Source of the DNA: Natronoarchaeum rubrum
Lineage (GTDB): Archaea > Halobacteriota > Halobacteria > Halobacteriales > Natronoarchaeaceae
Direction of reading: 5' to 3'
NCBI RefSeq assembly: GCF_024494695.1
Contig: NZ_JANHDP010000009.1
Coordinates: forward strand, 19,459-83,458
Length of the DNA stretch: 64,000 bases
In this document: positions 1 through 7,983 of the stretch, in pieces
How positions within the stretch are numbered: position 1 is the stretch's first letter
Layout: each line of letters opens with the position of its first letter
Notes under the pieces: generated by a model
What the model saw: the letters and a program-made list of their open reading frames with translations, nothing else
What the model was told of the DNA's origin: nothing
The model's database searches: none
Translations under genes and position numbers: made by a program

Positions 1-261
1 GATCAGGTCGGGGTCGAACCGTCTGACGTGATAGAGCGCCCTGGCGTAGTGGGCGGGCAACCGGGCGAACAGCGACCCCTTCGCCGTGGCGCAGTAGCCG
101 TACACCTCGTAGGGCAGATCGTACCACTCCAGCAGTTCGACGGTACAGCCGTAATCCCGCCCGAGGACGAGCACGTCGTGGCCGCGCGCTCGCAACACCT
201 CGACGACGTGCTTGTAGAGATGGACGTGGGCCGGCGTGTTCGCGAAAATCAGATACCTCAT
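1..261 (-). CDS. DUF354-like glycan biosynthesis protein, N-terminal part (cut by window edge)
   Basis: The minus-strand frame opens with ATG at 261 and runs off the left edge, so only the first 87 residues are visible. It begins MRYLIFANTPAHVHLYKHVV, a beta strand followed by the PAHVHLYK motif typical of DUF354 proteins, which have a GT-B or UDP-GlcNAc-epimerase-like fold. The complete protein at 32500..33654 in this window has the matching motif PAHVHFFRNAI. DUF354 genes are usual in archaeal sugar clusters but their reaction is not established; binding of a nucleotide sugar is an inference. A glycan-related gene on the plus strand starts about 300 bp away, divergently. Confidence is high for a real gene and moderate for the family. 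Confidence 0.8.
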   Translation of the reverse strand, partial: MRYLIFANTPAHVHLYKHVVEVLRARGHDVLVLGRDYGCTVELLEWYDLPYEVYGYCATAKGSLFARLPAHYARALYHVRRFDPDLI

Positions 262-430
262 TCCTGCTCGAACGGGGACCGTCGGGGCTGATTGTTACCC
301 GTATCCTTCGGCGTCGACGCAATTCTTCACCGCTGTGGCGGCCGCGGCGTCGCTTCGTAGACGCCCCCGGCGCTGGTCCTGTGTTCCTCGAAATGGCCCA
401 TTACTGCGCTGCAACGCGGCGTATACAAGC

Positions 431-440
431 TATAACAAAA
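431..440 (+). promoter_or_regulatory. Recurring promoter motif TATAACAAAA
   Basis: Copy of the motif consensus YATAACAAAG that recurs through the window. It starts 40 bp before an ATG at 471 that opens a short leader frame running into the DUF1616 gene at 577. The position suits a TATA-like element of a haloarchaeal promoter. Confidence 0.5.
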
Positions 441-470
441 CTGTACCACTCGGGACTGTCGTACAAGTAG

Positions 471-584
471 ATGTGTAGCAATCGAACGTTCGGCAGACGA
501 TCGAGCGCGGCCCGCGACGAACCCGGCGATCGAGCGCGTCGTACACACAGCTCGACGGCCGACCGCGGGGGCGACGATGACTAA
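471..584 (+). CDS. Possible leader ORF, 37 aa, overlapping the DUF1616 gene start
   Basis: The first ATG after the promoter motif at 431 opens a 37-codon frame that stops at 582-584, overlapping the start of the next gene (577) by 8 nt. The peptide is Arg/Ser-rich and lacks the acidic bias of the neighbouring proteins, so its product may not matter. Similar short frames end at gene starts near 10049, 24238, 46359 and 55960. Translation coupling is an inference. Confidence 0.25.
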   Translation: MCSNRTFGRRSSAARDEPGDRARRTHSSTADRGGDDD

Positions 585-1629
585 TCCCGACGTATCGACT
601 TCCACGCCGGGCCTCGCGTCACGACTGGCGACGCGGATCCCGTCCGACGTGTACGCGACGCTCGCGTTCTTGGTTCTGGTCAACCTCGCAGTCGTGGTCG
701 TCGGCGTCGAGTCGCCGCCGCTCCGCGTCGCACTGAGCGCCCCGTTGCTCTTGTTTCTGCCCGGCTACGTCCTCGTCGCTTCCCTGTTTCCGCGGGCCTC
801 TCTCCCTGAAGATCACCACCAGTCCAGCGGGTGGAACGTCGTTCCCGCACAGCACACGGAACTCGACGGTCCCGAGCGCGCGGCGCTGTCGTTCGGTCTG
901 AGTTTGGCCGTGCTGCCGCTGTTCGGGATCGCGATCGCATTTTCCCCGTGGCCGTTCGCCGACGACGTGGTCGTTCCCGGCCTCTCGCTGCTGGTTCTCT
1001 TGGGTGCCGCGACCAGCGCCGCCCGTCGCGGCGCCGTCGCTCCCGAGTCGCGCTTCGACGTCCCGTTTCGGGCGTGGGCCGGTCGTCTGTGGAACTTTAT
1101 CTCCGGCGACGGCGCGGCGAATACGGTCGTGAACGTTGCGCTCGTGCTCAGCGTCGTCCTCTCGGTCGCGGTCGTCGGGTACGCCTTCGCGGCGCCCCAG
1201 GACGGCGAACGCTACTCGGGGTTGTCGCTCGTCACCGAGAACGAGAGCGGGGAGTACGTCGCCGGTGGCTACCCCGAGAACTTCACCGCGGGCGAGGAGC
1301 GTGACCTGACCGTCGCCGTCGAGAACAGCGAACAGGTCGAGACCGAGTACACGGTCGTCACGCGGGTCGAGCGGGTCGACACAAATGCCAGCGGTGGGCC
1401 GGTGACCGTTCTCGAAGCCACCGAACTGCGGCGCGCGACGATGACGCTCGATCCCGGCCAGCGGCGCTACGACGAACACGCCGTCGCGCCCGAGACGACC
1501 GGCGAGAATCTCCTGCTCAGTTACTACCTCTACAGGGGTGACGCGCCGGAAACCGTCGGACCGGACACCGCGTATCGCCACGTCTACATCTGGATCGACG
1601 TCTCGGACGATTCCGCAGCGGCGCCGTAG
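577..1629 (+). CDS. DUF1616 family membrane protein
   Basis: 350 residues with about five predicted membrane segments (roughly 26-45, 51-71, 104-124, 131-149 and 182-206), followed by an extracytoplasmic C-terminal domain of about 140 residues that is rich in Asp, Glu and Thr. The LLFLPGYVLVASLFP stretch at 57-72 and the ending with LSYYLYRGDAPE are typical of archaeal DUF1616 proteins. A paralogue with the same layout lies at 21898..22929. The function is unknown. The C-terminal part resembles a CARDB-like beta domain, and the gene stands beside surface-glycan genes, so a role at the envelope is likely but inferred. Confidence 0.85.
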   Translation: MTNPDVSTSTPGLASRLATRIPSDVYATLAFLVLVNLAVVVVGVESPPLRVALSAPLLLFLPGYVLVASLFPRASLPEDHHQSSGWNVVPAQHTELDGPERAALSFGLSLAVLPLFGIAIAFSPWPFADDVVVPGLSLLVLLGAATSAARRGAVAPESRFDVPFRAWAGRLWNFISGDGAANTVVNVALVLSVVLSVAVVGYAFAAPQDGERYSGLSLVTENESGEYVAGGYPENFTAGEERDLTVAVENSEQVETEYTVVTRVERVDTNASGGPVTVLEATELRRATMTLDPGQRRYDEHAVAPETTGENLLLSYYLYRGDAPETVGPDTAYRHVYIWIDVSDDSAAAP

Positions 1630-1694
1630 CGTCGCGGTCGTTCCGCGGATCGGCGCTTGCCGCGTAACTAGCAGTTACCTTCGAGAATATCCAC

Positions 1695-1704
1695 TATAAC
1701 AAGG
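1695..1704 (+). promoter_or_regulatory. Recurring promoter motif TATAACAAGG
   Basis: Motif copy starting 38 bp before the ATG of the membrane protein at 1733. No other start codon intervenes, so this copy best fixes the normal spacing between motif and first codon. Confidence 0.6.
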
Positions 1705-1732
1705 TGCGAGTTGCCGAACGATTCGGTAGAGA

Positions 1733-3523
1733 ATGCAACGCTCACGCTCGGCGCCGCTCGCTGACAGAGCTTTGTTGGTGCTCGGATTTCTCGCGCTCAT
1801 CGGCGCCGTCGCCGTCGCGCACTCGAATCCGGCGACCGGCTACGAGCTCTCCCTGTACGCGGACACGCCGCTGACGTTCTGGGTGCTGTACGGCTCCGCG
1901 ATGTTCGTCTCGCTGCTCGTCGCGCTCCGGGCGACGAGCGACTGGATTCGCCGGACAGCGCTGGGTCTCGGCGGGATCGCCACGACGGCGTTCGCCGGCC
2001 TCCCGATCTTGCGCGGCTACTGGTTCTACAGCGGCGGCGACGGTCTCACGCACCTGGGATGGGCGCGGGGGATTCAGGTCGGGAACTTCCTCCCGACCGA
2101 CCTGCGCTATCCGGGGATGCATACCGTTACGATCCTGCTGGACACCGCGTTCGGGATCGATCTCGCCCACGCGATGTTGCTGGTAGTCGTCGTCCTGTCG
2201 GTGCTCTTTTTCGCCTGCGTGACGCTCTCGACGCCGCTCGTGTTCGAGAGTCGGTACAGTACGACCGTCGCCGCCTTTTCGGCGTTCCTGTTCCTTCCGA
2301 TCACCTCCCTCAGCACGCACTTGCAGCCCCACGCCATGTCGCAGGCGATCCTGTTCTCGTCGGTCGCGGTGTATCTCGTGTTGAAGTACCTCCGCAGTTC
2401 GGCGTCGTTGCTGTCGCCGTCGGCCGTGGGCGCGTCGCTCGTGCTAACGTCGGCCGCCCTCGTCGTCTATCACCCCCAGCTCGTCGCACACCTGCTTCCG
2501 TTCTTCGCGAGCATCTGCGGGCTCCAGTTTCTCTACCGGCGCTGGCGGACCGACCATCCGATCGCGTCCCACCGACCGCTCTACGGTCAGACCGTAGTGC
2601 TGGTGGCCGCGTTTCTCGCCTGGATCTCGAATCACGGCTTCTTCTCGGGCGTGATCGGGTACGCCGTCACGAACGCGCTGGAGTTCTTCCTCGGCGGCGG
2701 CGGGGCTGCCAAGGATGTCGCCACTCAGGGAGCGTCGCTCACCGCTATCGGCGGGAGTTTCGTGGGCATCTTCCTGAAGCTGTTCGGCGCGAGCCTCGTG
2801 TTCATGACGCTGGTCGGCTTGCTCGTCTTGCAAACTCTGCGGGACGGCGATCGAACGCTGACAGAGGCGACGCACGGGATGATCCCGTACTTCGTCGTCG
2901 GACTGGCCGGGTTGTCGGGCATCTTCGCCCTGTACTTCTTCGGCTCCGTCTCCGGAATGTACTTTCGCGTGTTCGGGCTGATGATGTTATTCGTGACGAT
3001 CCTCGGTGCGGTTGCGATCGCCTACGGCACGTCTGCCCTCTCGCAGCGTGTGTCGAGCGGCACCGTCCACAGCGTGGCGATCGCCGGGTTCGGAATCGTC
3101 CTGGTGCTGTCGCTGCTCACCGTGTTCCCGTCGACGTTCATCTACCTCCCCTCCCCGCACGTCACCGATATGACCATGTCGGGCCACGAAACCGCGTTCG
3201 ATCATCAGGAAGCGGACGTCGGGTTCGTCGGGATCCGCGCCGGTCCGAACCGCTACGCCGACGTGGAGCGAGCCGAACTGGGACGCGCTCGCGGGTTCGG
3301 GGCGGTGAACGGATCGGAGATCGACAGCGGACTCGCCGGGCAGTCCGCGGACGACCGATATCTCACGATGACGCAACTCGACTGGGAACGCGAGGTGAAA
3401 GCGTACGATGAATTACGCTACACGCGGGAGCAACTGGACTCGATCGGCGAACGGCCAGGCGTGGCGCGCGTGCAGTCGAACGGCGAGTTCGAACTGTTCT
3501 ACGTTGACAGTGTAGCCGAATGA
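1733..3523 (+). CDS. Polytopic membrane protein, GT-C-like (putative glycosyltransferase or polymerase)
   Basis: 596 residues with a dozen or more hydrophobic segments between about 14 and 475, then a soluble C-terminal tail of about 120 residues. The first extracellular loop carries GGDGLTHLGWARGI (101-114), an Asp/His motif after a PILRGYWFY stretch. The paralogue at 34780..36615 has the matching GKGDPLSHLGWARMF. An acidic residue in the first outer loop is a hallmark of GT-C glycosyltransferases, so transfer of a lipid-linked sugar is plausible, but no family name can be assigned with certainty. The gene is preceded by the recurring promoter motif. A diverged fragment of its 3' end is found again at 6604..6868, beyond the TnpB element. 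Neighbours are all surface-glycan genes. Confidence 0.75.
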   Translation: MQRSRSAPLADRALLVLGFLALIGAVAVAHSNPATGYELSLYADTPLTFWVLYGSAMFVSLLVALRATSDWIRRTALGLGGIATTAFAGLPILRGYWFYSGGDGLTHLGWARGIQVGNFLPTDLRYPGMHTVTILLDTAFGIDLAHAMLLVVVVLSVLFFACVTLSTPLVFESRYSTTVAAFSAFLFLPITSLSTHLQPHAMSQAILFSSVAVYLVLKYLRSSASLLSPSAVGASLVLTSAALVVYHPQLVAHLLPFFASICGLQFLYRRWRTDHPIASHRPLYGQTVVLVAAFLAWISNHGFFSGVIGYAVTNALEFFLGGGGAAKDVATQGASLTAIGGSFVGIFLKLFGASLVFMTLVGLLVLQTLRDGDRTLTEATHGMIPYFVVGLAGLSGIFALYFFGSVSGMYFRVFGLMMLFVTILGAVAIAYGTSALSQRVSSGTVHSVAIAGFGIVLVLSLLTVFPSTFIYLPSPHVTDMTMSGHETAFDHQEADVGFVGIRAGPNRYADVERAELGRARGFGAVNGSEIDSGLAGQSADDRYLTMTQLDWEREVKAYDELRYTREQLDSIGERPGVARVQSNGEFELFYVDSVAE

Positions 3524-3583
3524 TATTGATCTCTCTGCTTGCTTGCGCCAGAGGGGAGTTTCTCTGTTGTGAACTACCCCACC

Positions 3584-4828
3584 CTACTCGCTCACGGCTA
3601 ACGCCGTTGGCTCCTTGAGGGTGGGGCTTCCTGCTTCCACGACGCGCTTTGCAGGAACCGAAGTGGTTCCCGTAGGGAGCGCAGTCTTCACAGGCGTTGA
3701 TTCGGAGCGTCCCGCTCCTAACTGCTTGATACCGCGAGAAAGAATGTTCCACGCTGCATTCCAATCCCTGTCCGCCGTGAACCCGCACGAGGGACAGGAG
3801 TGTTCACGGACCCACAACGGCTTGTCGGTCGAGACACCGCAGGCCGCGCACTCTTTGGTCGTTCCGACTGGGTCGACGGCGACGAAGTGCGTGCCTTCGC
3901 GTTCGCACTTGTACTCGAGCATTCGGAGGAACGTTCCCCACGCTGCGCCGGCACGGTTCCGTGAGTTCCCGTTGAGTTCGACCAAGCCTTTCGCGTCAAG
4001 GTCTTCGACCGCGACAAGATCGTACCCTCGAGCGTAGTAGTTCGAGAGTTTATGCAAGAAGTCTCGACGCTTTCGCTTCAGATCGGCGTGGCACTCGGCA
4101 ACTCGACGGCGCTGTTTCTCGTAGTTGGCAGAGCCGTGTTCTTTGCGCGAGAGCTTCCGTTGCTCGCGTTCCAAGCGTTCGCGTTCGTCCGAGAGGTCGA
4201 GTGATCCGACTGCTGTGCCGTCGGTGTCGTGAGCGTACGTGAGCATCCCCACGTCGATACCAACGCATTTCTCGGGGTTCTCAGATCGCTCAGGTGGTTC
4301 ACAGTCCATTTCGACGCCGAAGGTGGCGAACCACTCGCCCGTTGGTTCCTTCTTGAGCGTGACCTGTTTGAGCGTGGCGTCGTCGGGGATGGCGCGGTGG
4401 AGACGAATCGGTATGTCCGCGAGTTTCGAGAGTGACAGCACAGCCTGGCCGCCCTTCTTGTCGAGCTTGAAGCCAGACTGACTGTACGTGAAACTGCGGA
4501 ACTCCCGTGGCGGCTTCCACTTGAGTTGACCGACGCCGTAGCCGTTCTTCTTGAGCGCAGAGAGTCCGTTGAGGTTGTCGAACAGCCGTTCCACGATGGT
4601 TTGGAGAACCTTCGAGTACACGTCGGAGAGTCTGTCCCACCACTTCTTGAGGTCGGGGAGTTCCGACCGGAGCGTGGTCATGGACGGTAGTTCACCGTGT
4701 TCGTCTTGGTACTCGTTGAGGCGGTAGAGCGTGTGGTTGTAGAGTTGCCTACAAATATCGCGGTGACGGTCCAACTCCTCTCGGTGGGCGTCGGACGGTT
4801 TGAGGCGGTATTTGTAGGCGTAGTACAT
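3584..4828 (-). CDS. tnpB: TnpB RNA-guided nuclease of an IS1341-type element
   Basis: 414 residues, normal for TnpB. The RuvC-like triad is complete: D192 in GIDVGMLTYA, E275 in VAVEDLDAKG and D355 in ADRDWNAAWN. A zinc ribbon (C327, C330, C345, C348) lies between the last two motifs. The N-terminus MYYAYKYRLKPS matches the helix-turn-helix start of OrfB proteins. TnpB proteins are known to cleave DNA directed by an RNA that overlaps the gene's 3' end. Here that RNA would run on the minus strand through the stop codon into the right end. The reading frame is intact, so the protein may be active. A 39-codon ribbon-helix-helix frame lies 3 nt upstream. Confidence 0.92.
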   Translation of the reverse strand: MYYAYKYRLKPSDAHREELDRHRDICRQLYNHTLYRLNEYQDEHGELPSMTTLRSELPDLKKWWDRLSDVYSKVLQTIVERLFDNLNGLSALKKNGYGVGQLKWKPPREFRSFTYSQSGFKLDKKGGQAVLSLSKLADIPIRLHRAIPDDATLKQVTLKKEPTGEWFATFGVEMDCEPPERSENPEKCVGIDVGMLTYAHDTDGTAVGSLDLSDERERLEREQRKLSRKEHGSANYEKQRRRVAECHADLKRKRRDFLHKLSNYYARGYDLVAVEDLDAKGLVELNGNSRNRAGAAWGTFLRMLEYKCEREGTHFVAVDPVGTTKECAACGVSTDKPLWVREHSCPSCGFTADRDWNAAWNILSRGIKQLGAGRSESTPVKTALPTGTTSVPAKRVVEAGSPTLKEPTALAVSE

Positions 4829-4831
4829 TCG

Positions 4832-4951
4832 TTACTCGCGTTCCTCAATCAGTTCGTCCAATTGTTCGCGGACGAACGACGAGAGGTTGAGGTGTTGGTC
4901 TTCAATCCACTCGTCTTGATCCTCCCGAATCGTGATTGTCTTCCGTTTCAC
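4832..4951 (-). CDS. Small ribbon-helix-helix protein upstream of tnpB (39 aa)
   Basis: A GTG at 4949-4951 opens a 39-residue frame starting MKRKTITIREDQDEWIED and ending LDELIEERE, with the stop 3 nt before the tnpB start. The KTITI strand, the following helix and the SSFVREQLDEL helix make a textbook ribbon-helix-helix fold (CopG/Arc type). The close spacing implies an operon with tnpB and suggests a repressor of the element. A tandem 9-bp repeat directly upstream could be its operator. The protein is very short, and the GTG start is chosen because no ATG or other good start occurs in frame upstream. Confidence 0.7.
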   Translation of the reverse strand: MKRKTITIREDQDEWIEDQHLNLSSFVREQLDELIEERE

Positions 4952-4955
4952 CGTA

Positions 4956-4973
4956 ATGCACGGTATGCACGGA
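4956..4973. repeat. Tandem 9-bp repeat (ATGCACGG plus one base, twice), possible operator
   Basis: ATGCACGGT is followed directly by ATGCACGGA, 4 bp upstream of the small ribbon-helix-helix gene. Dimers of this fold usually bind short tandem or inverted repeats at their own promoters, so autoregulation is a fair inference. Confidence 0.4.
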
Positions 4974-4974
4974 A

Positions 4975-5401
4975 AACGCATAATAGTTTTGGCGAGACGT
5001 TGGCCTGTGGGCCGAGCGGCAAACGTGTATGAGAACTGTGCGGCGCTGTATCCCCTCCCTGCTCGCGCCTTCCCTTCGGTCGGCGCTCGCTGAGGAAGGG
5101 GGCTTAGCGCCTCAATTCAGCTAAACGTACTGATCTGAAATCATCGCGCTGTATGCTATCGTAGAGTTTCTCTACTCGTCAATATATAAGATTTCATATA
5201 ATATGGGGCCGAGAATGGGTTTCAGGGTTGCCAATTTGTCTCTCATAAGTTACTTCTTGATATTTTCAGTCTGACTATCTTTTGTTGGCGTATCCGTTCA
5301 GAATCCGTTCTCATTCAGGGCAGCTTAATTCTACATATGATTACTAGCAATCTGGTAGAGACTGAATACTAATACTAACGTATAGTAGCTAGTTGTGTGT
5401 C
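4975..5401. other. Non-coding, AT-rich stretch between the TnpB element and the deacetylase gene
   Basis: It contains a GC-rich inverted-repeat segment near 5052-5105, probably part of the element's left end, then about 280 bp of clearly AT-rich DNA with several TATA-like runs (5185-5205 and 5365-5385) that may form the promoter of the next gene. No coding frame is supported. The base composition differs sharply from most of the window. Confidence 0.6.
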
Positions 5402-6607
5402 ATGAGGCGACGTTCGTATCTCACAGCAACGGTCGCGACGATGGGAATCGGTGGTTGTTTCGGGAACGTCGATGACGATGCAAGAGTTGCGCCGGACGAA
5501 CACGGATCCGATCGTGTAAAGAAAATGTCCGCAGGAGTACTTGATGATTTTGAGGATTTGTCCCGGTGGACTGTAGGTGGAGGGGAGATCTCGACGATAT
5601 CTAATCGCACCGAGAATGGGTCACAGAGTTGCCAAATAACCGCCTCCGAGACAGAGCCGAGAGCTCGAATAACAGTAAACTTCTCTGAACCAGTTGATTG
5701 CTCAGATGTTGTTCCTGGCTTGTTGTGTCGGGCTCCGAAGACGATCTACCCAAGAATACAATTTTTCGATAGCAGTGGCGGCCGAGTTGATTTCAGGTCT
5801 GCCGTGGTCGGTGGGATTCCTTTCCATCGGCCCTCCTTCGGAATAGAAGATGTTACTGCAGATGTAGATCTGACTCGGATTGACCAGGTTCAAATTTCAC
5901 TTTGGGTGGGAGATGATGATTCAGGAAAAATTATCGTAGACGAACTCTTTCTCGTTCCGCGTCCGGATACTGGAAAAGTGCTAATCCAGTTTGACGATGG
6001 CTATGAAACGGATTACACGAAGGCGTTCCCGATTTTAGAACGGTACGAGTATCCTGCGACAACATTCGTTAATCCGGAGTACGTCGGAACGGAACGAAGC
6101 CTCTCGCTCGAACAAATCCACAAACTGGATGCTGCTGGCTGGTGTGTCAGTAGCCACGCGTACGAACACAGTCGCCTCGCCAAACAAAATAAGCAGGAGC
6201 AGGAAGCGCAGATTCGAGACGCTAAAGATTGGTTACTAGAGCGCGGTTTTGAACGTGGTGCGGACTACTTTGCGTATCCGTTCAGTTCTTTCAACCAACA
6301 AACACTCGAACTCGTCGACAAATATCACTCGCTGGGATTCGCCGCGGGCTGGCCAGCAAATGGGCATATATCGGACCGAACTCTCTGCCCCAGAGTCGGT
6401 GACCCGAGCTTCGATCAGGCCCGAGCAATCCTCGAGCGAACCGCGGAATACCGGGGTATCTCTACGCTCTTTTATCACGATCTCAATGACGAAGATCTAA
6501 CCGAATTCGAGTCTACGATCTCGCACCTGTACGAACTGGAGTCCGAGAACGAACTGGATGTGATTCTGCCATCAGAATTAGAACGCGAGTTCGCGTACTC
6601 AAAATGA
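5402..6607 (+). CDS. Tat lipoprotein with polysaccharide deacetylase (NodB/CE4) domain
   Basis: The ATG at 5402 gives 401 residues starting MRRRSYLTATVATMGIGGCF: a twin-arginine signal followed by a lipobox with Cys19, so the protein should be exported by Tat and lipid-anchored outside. Residues about 45-185 look like a jelly-roll carbohydrate-binding domain. The NodB domain follows, with FDDGYETDY (D198, D199), SHAYEHS (H252, H256) and YPFSSFN, the usual metal-site and substrate motifs of CE4 enzymes. It probably removes acetyl groups from an extracellular polysaccharide. Codon use is less GC-rich than in neighbouring genes. Together with the adjacent TnpB element and AT-rich leader, this suggests acquisition by transfer. 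Confidence 0.85.
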   Translation: MRRRSYLTATVATMGIGGCFGNVDDDARVAPDEHGSDRVKKMSAGVLDDFEDLSRWTVGGGEISTISNRTENGSQSCQITASETEPRARITVNFSEPVDCSDVVPGLLCRAPKTIYPRIQFFDSSGGRVDFRSAVVGGIPFHRPSFGIEDVTADVDLTRIDQVQISLWVGDDDSGKIIVDELFLVPRPDTGKVLIQFDDGYETDYTKAFPILERYEYPATTFVNPEYVGTERSLSLEQIHKLDAAGWCVSSHAYEHSRLAKQNKQEQEAQIRDAKDWLLERGFERGADYFAYPFSSFNQQTLELVDKYHSLGFAAGWPANGHISDRTLCPRVGDPSFDQARAILERTAEYRGISTLFYHDLNDEDLTEFESTISHLYELESENELDVILPSELEREFAYSK

Positions 6608-6868
6608 GACCGCGTTCGACCGCCAGGAGGCGGATGTCGAGCTCGTCGGAATCCGGGTCGGGCCGAACCGTCTGCCGACGTGGAGTGAGTGGAGTTCGGC
6701 AGGGTTCGCGGGTTCGGAGCGGTGACCGGCGCCCAGATCGATGACGGACCCGCCAGGCTGAACGCATACAACGGATTGGGCTACACGCGAGCGCAACTGG
6801 ACTCGATCGGCGAACGGCCGGGCGTGGCGCGCGTACGGTCGAACAGCGAATTTCGACTGTGCCGTGTC
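6604..6868 (+). pseudogene. Degraded 3' fragment related to the 1733..3523 membrane protein gene
   Basis: This stretch is recognisably related to the last 340 bp of the membrane protein gene. GAGACCGCGTTCGACCGCC matches GAAACCGCGTTCGATCATC near 3187, and CAACTGGACTCGATCGGCGA at 6795 recurs exactly near 3430. Frameshifts and the loss of roughly 80 bp in the middle destroy the frame. It is a relic, probably of a second paralogue, now lying downstream of the TnpB/deacetylase segment. Confidence 0.75.
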
Positions 6869-6972
6869 CAGAGATCGACCGGGAGACTCCACGAGCTTCT
6901 CGGCCGTCCGGACTCGCCGTTTTAGCGCATCACTAACTATCCAGTCGAACCCGGACACAACTGACACGTACA

Positions 6973-7974
6973 ATGGAACTACTGCGCAAGGGATTCGCGT
7001 TTCTATCCGACCCGAAAGAGAAGGCGTGGTGGGCGAAGCATGGGCTGTGCGAATTTCGGCTGTTACTGCGTCGGGAACGTTTCGGTGCCGTCGTCGGATA
7101 TCTCGTCGCCGCAGCGACGGGATGGCGGATCTACGACCTCTACCTGCGGTACCTCGTCTGGCGGTACGGCAACGCGATCGAACGCGAGATCCGAGGCAAC
7201 AGGATGCGACTGGACCTGTCCGACAACGGGATATCCCGGGATTTGTTTCTGTACGGCGGGCGCGAACAGGTTGGCACGGAGATTTTCGAGCGGGAGTTGC
7301 GGCGTCTGGGCGACGAGAACGACTCCGGTCTCGCTATAGAAATCGGCGCGAACATCGGTTACTTCGCTCTGATAGAGATGAACTCCCTCGGCGAGGGGGC
7401 GGAGCTCGTGGCGTTCGAACCGGACAACAAAAACGCCGATCTCCTGGAGACGAACCTGACGCTGAACGATCGACTGGACGCCGCCAGCGTCGAACGGGCT
7501 GCGGTCGGTCCGGAGCGCGGGACGGCCGAACTTCAGCTGTCGAGCCACAGCAACCTCAACCAGGTCCGGTCCGAGACGTCGATCGAGGACAACCACGATA
7601 CTGGCGAGACGGTCGCGGTCGACATGTGGTCGATCGACGAGTACCTCGCCGAGCACGGCCGCGCCCCGGACACCGTCGTCGCCGTCAGGATGGACATTGA
7701 GGGATACGAAACTGAAGTGCTACGAGGAATGGAGACGGTGCTTCGCGCCGACGGTCCCACGGTCATCTCCATAGAAGTGCACGCGAACGCGCTCGATTAC
7801 GAGACTCGAGCGGAACTACTGGATCGATTCGACGAGCACGGCTTCGAGATCGTCGCGGCGCTCACGGAGTCGATCACGGCGGACCCGTTCGTCGGACGCA
7901 TGGACGTCGAGGATCTGCAGTCGCTCGCGGAGTACGACCGGGCGTACAACCTCATCCTGAAAAAACCACAGTAA
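6973..7974 (+). CDS. FkbM family SAM-dependent methyltransferase
   Basis: 333 residues. The C-terminal two-thirds is a Rossmann methyltransferase of FkbM type: AIEIGANIGYFAL (121-133) is the SAM-binding loop, FEPDNKN (148-154) the acidic strand end, and RMDIEGYETEVLRGM the downstream FkbM motif. The N-terminal 90 residues are an amphipathic or weakly hydrophobic extension. FkbM enzymes O-methylate sugars or glycolipids, and in this setting the substrate is probably a surface glycan. It stands alone between the relic at 6604..6868 and a convergent beta-helix gene. Confidence 0.88.
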   Translation: MELLRKGFAFLSDPKEKAWWAKHGLCEFRLLLRRERFGAVVGYLVAAATGWRIYDLYLRYLVWRYGNAIEREIRGNRMRLDLSDNGISRDLFLYGGREQVGTEIFERELRRLGDENDSGLAIEIGANIGYFALIEMNSLGEGAELVAFEPDNKNADLLETNLTLNDRLDAASVERAAVGPERGTAELQLSSHSNLNQVRSETSIEDNHDTGETVAVDMWSIDEYLAEHGRAPDTVVAVRMDIEGYETEVLRGMETVLRADGPTVISIEVHANALDYETRAELLDRFDEHGFEIVAALTESITADPFVGRMDVEDLQSLAEYDRAYNLILKKPQ

Positions 7975-7983
7975 GTTCGCAGA

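Larger units (their letters stand above)
3568..5125 (-). mobile_element. IS200/IS605-group (IS1341-type) element with tnpB, no tnpA
   Basis: The right end lies just past the tnpB stop, at about 3568-3580, where the minus strand reads GAGTAGGGTGGGGTAGTT. The same end occurs in the second element at about 43290-43307. The left end is less certain: a GC-rich inverted-repeat segment around 5052-5105 is followed by AT-rich DNA. No Y1 transposase gene is present, so the element would need help from elsewhere to move. The reRNA should cover the tnpB 3' end and the right end, with its guide copied from bases below 3570. Boundaries are approximate. Confidence 0.6.
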
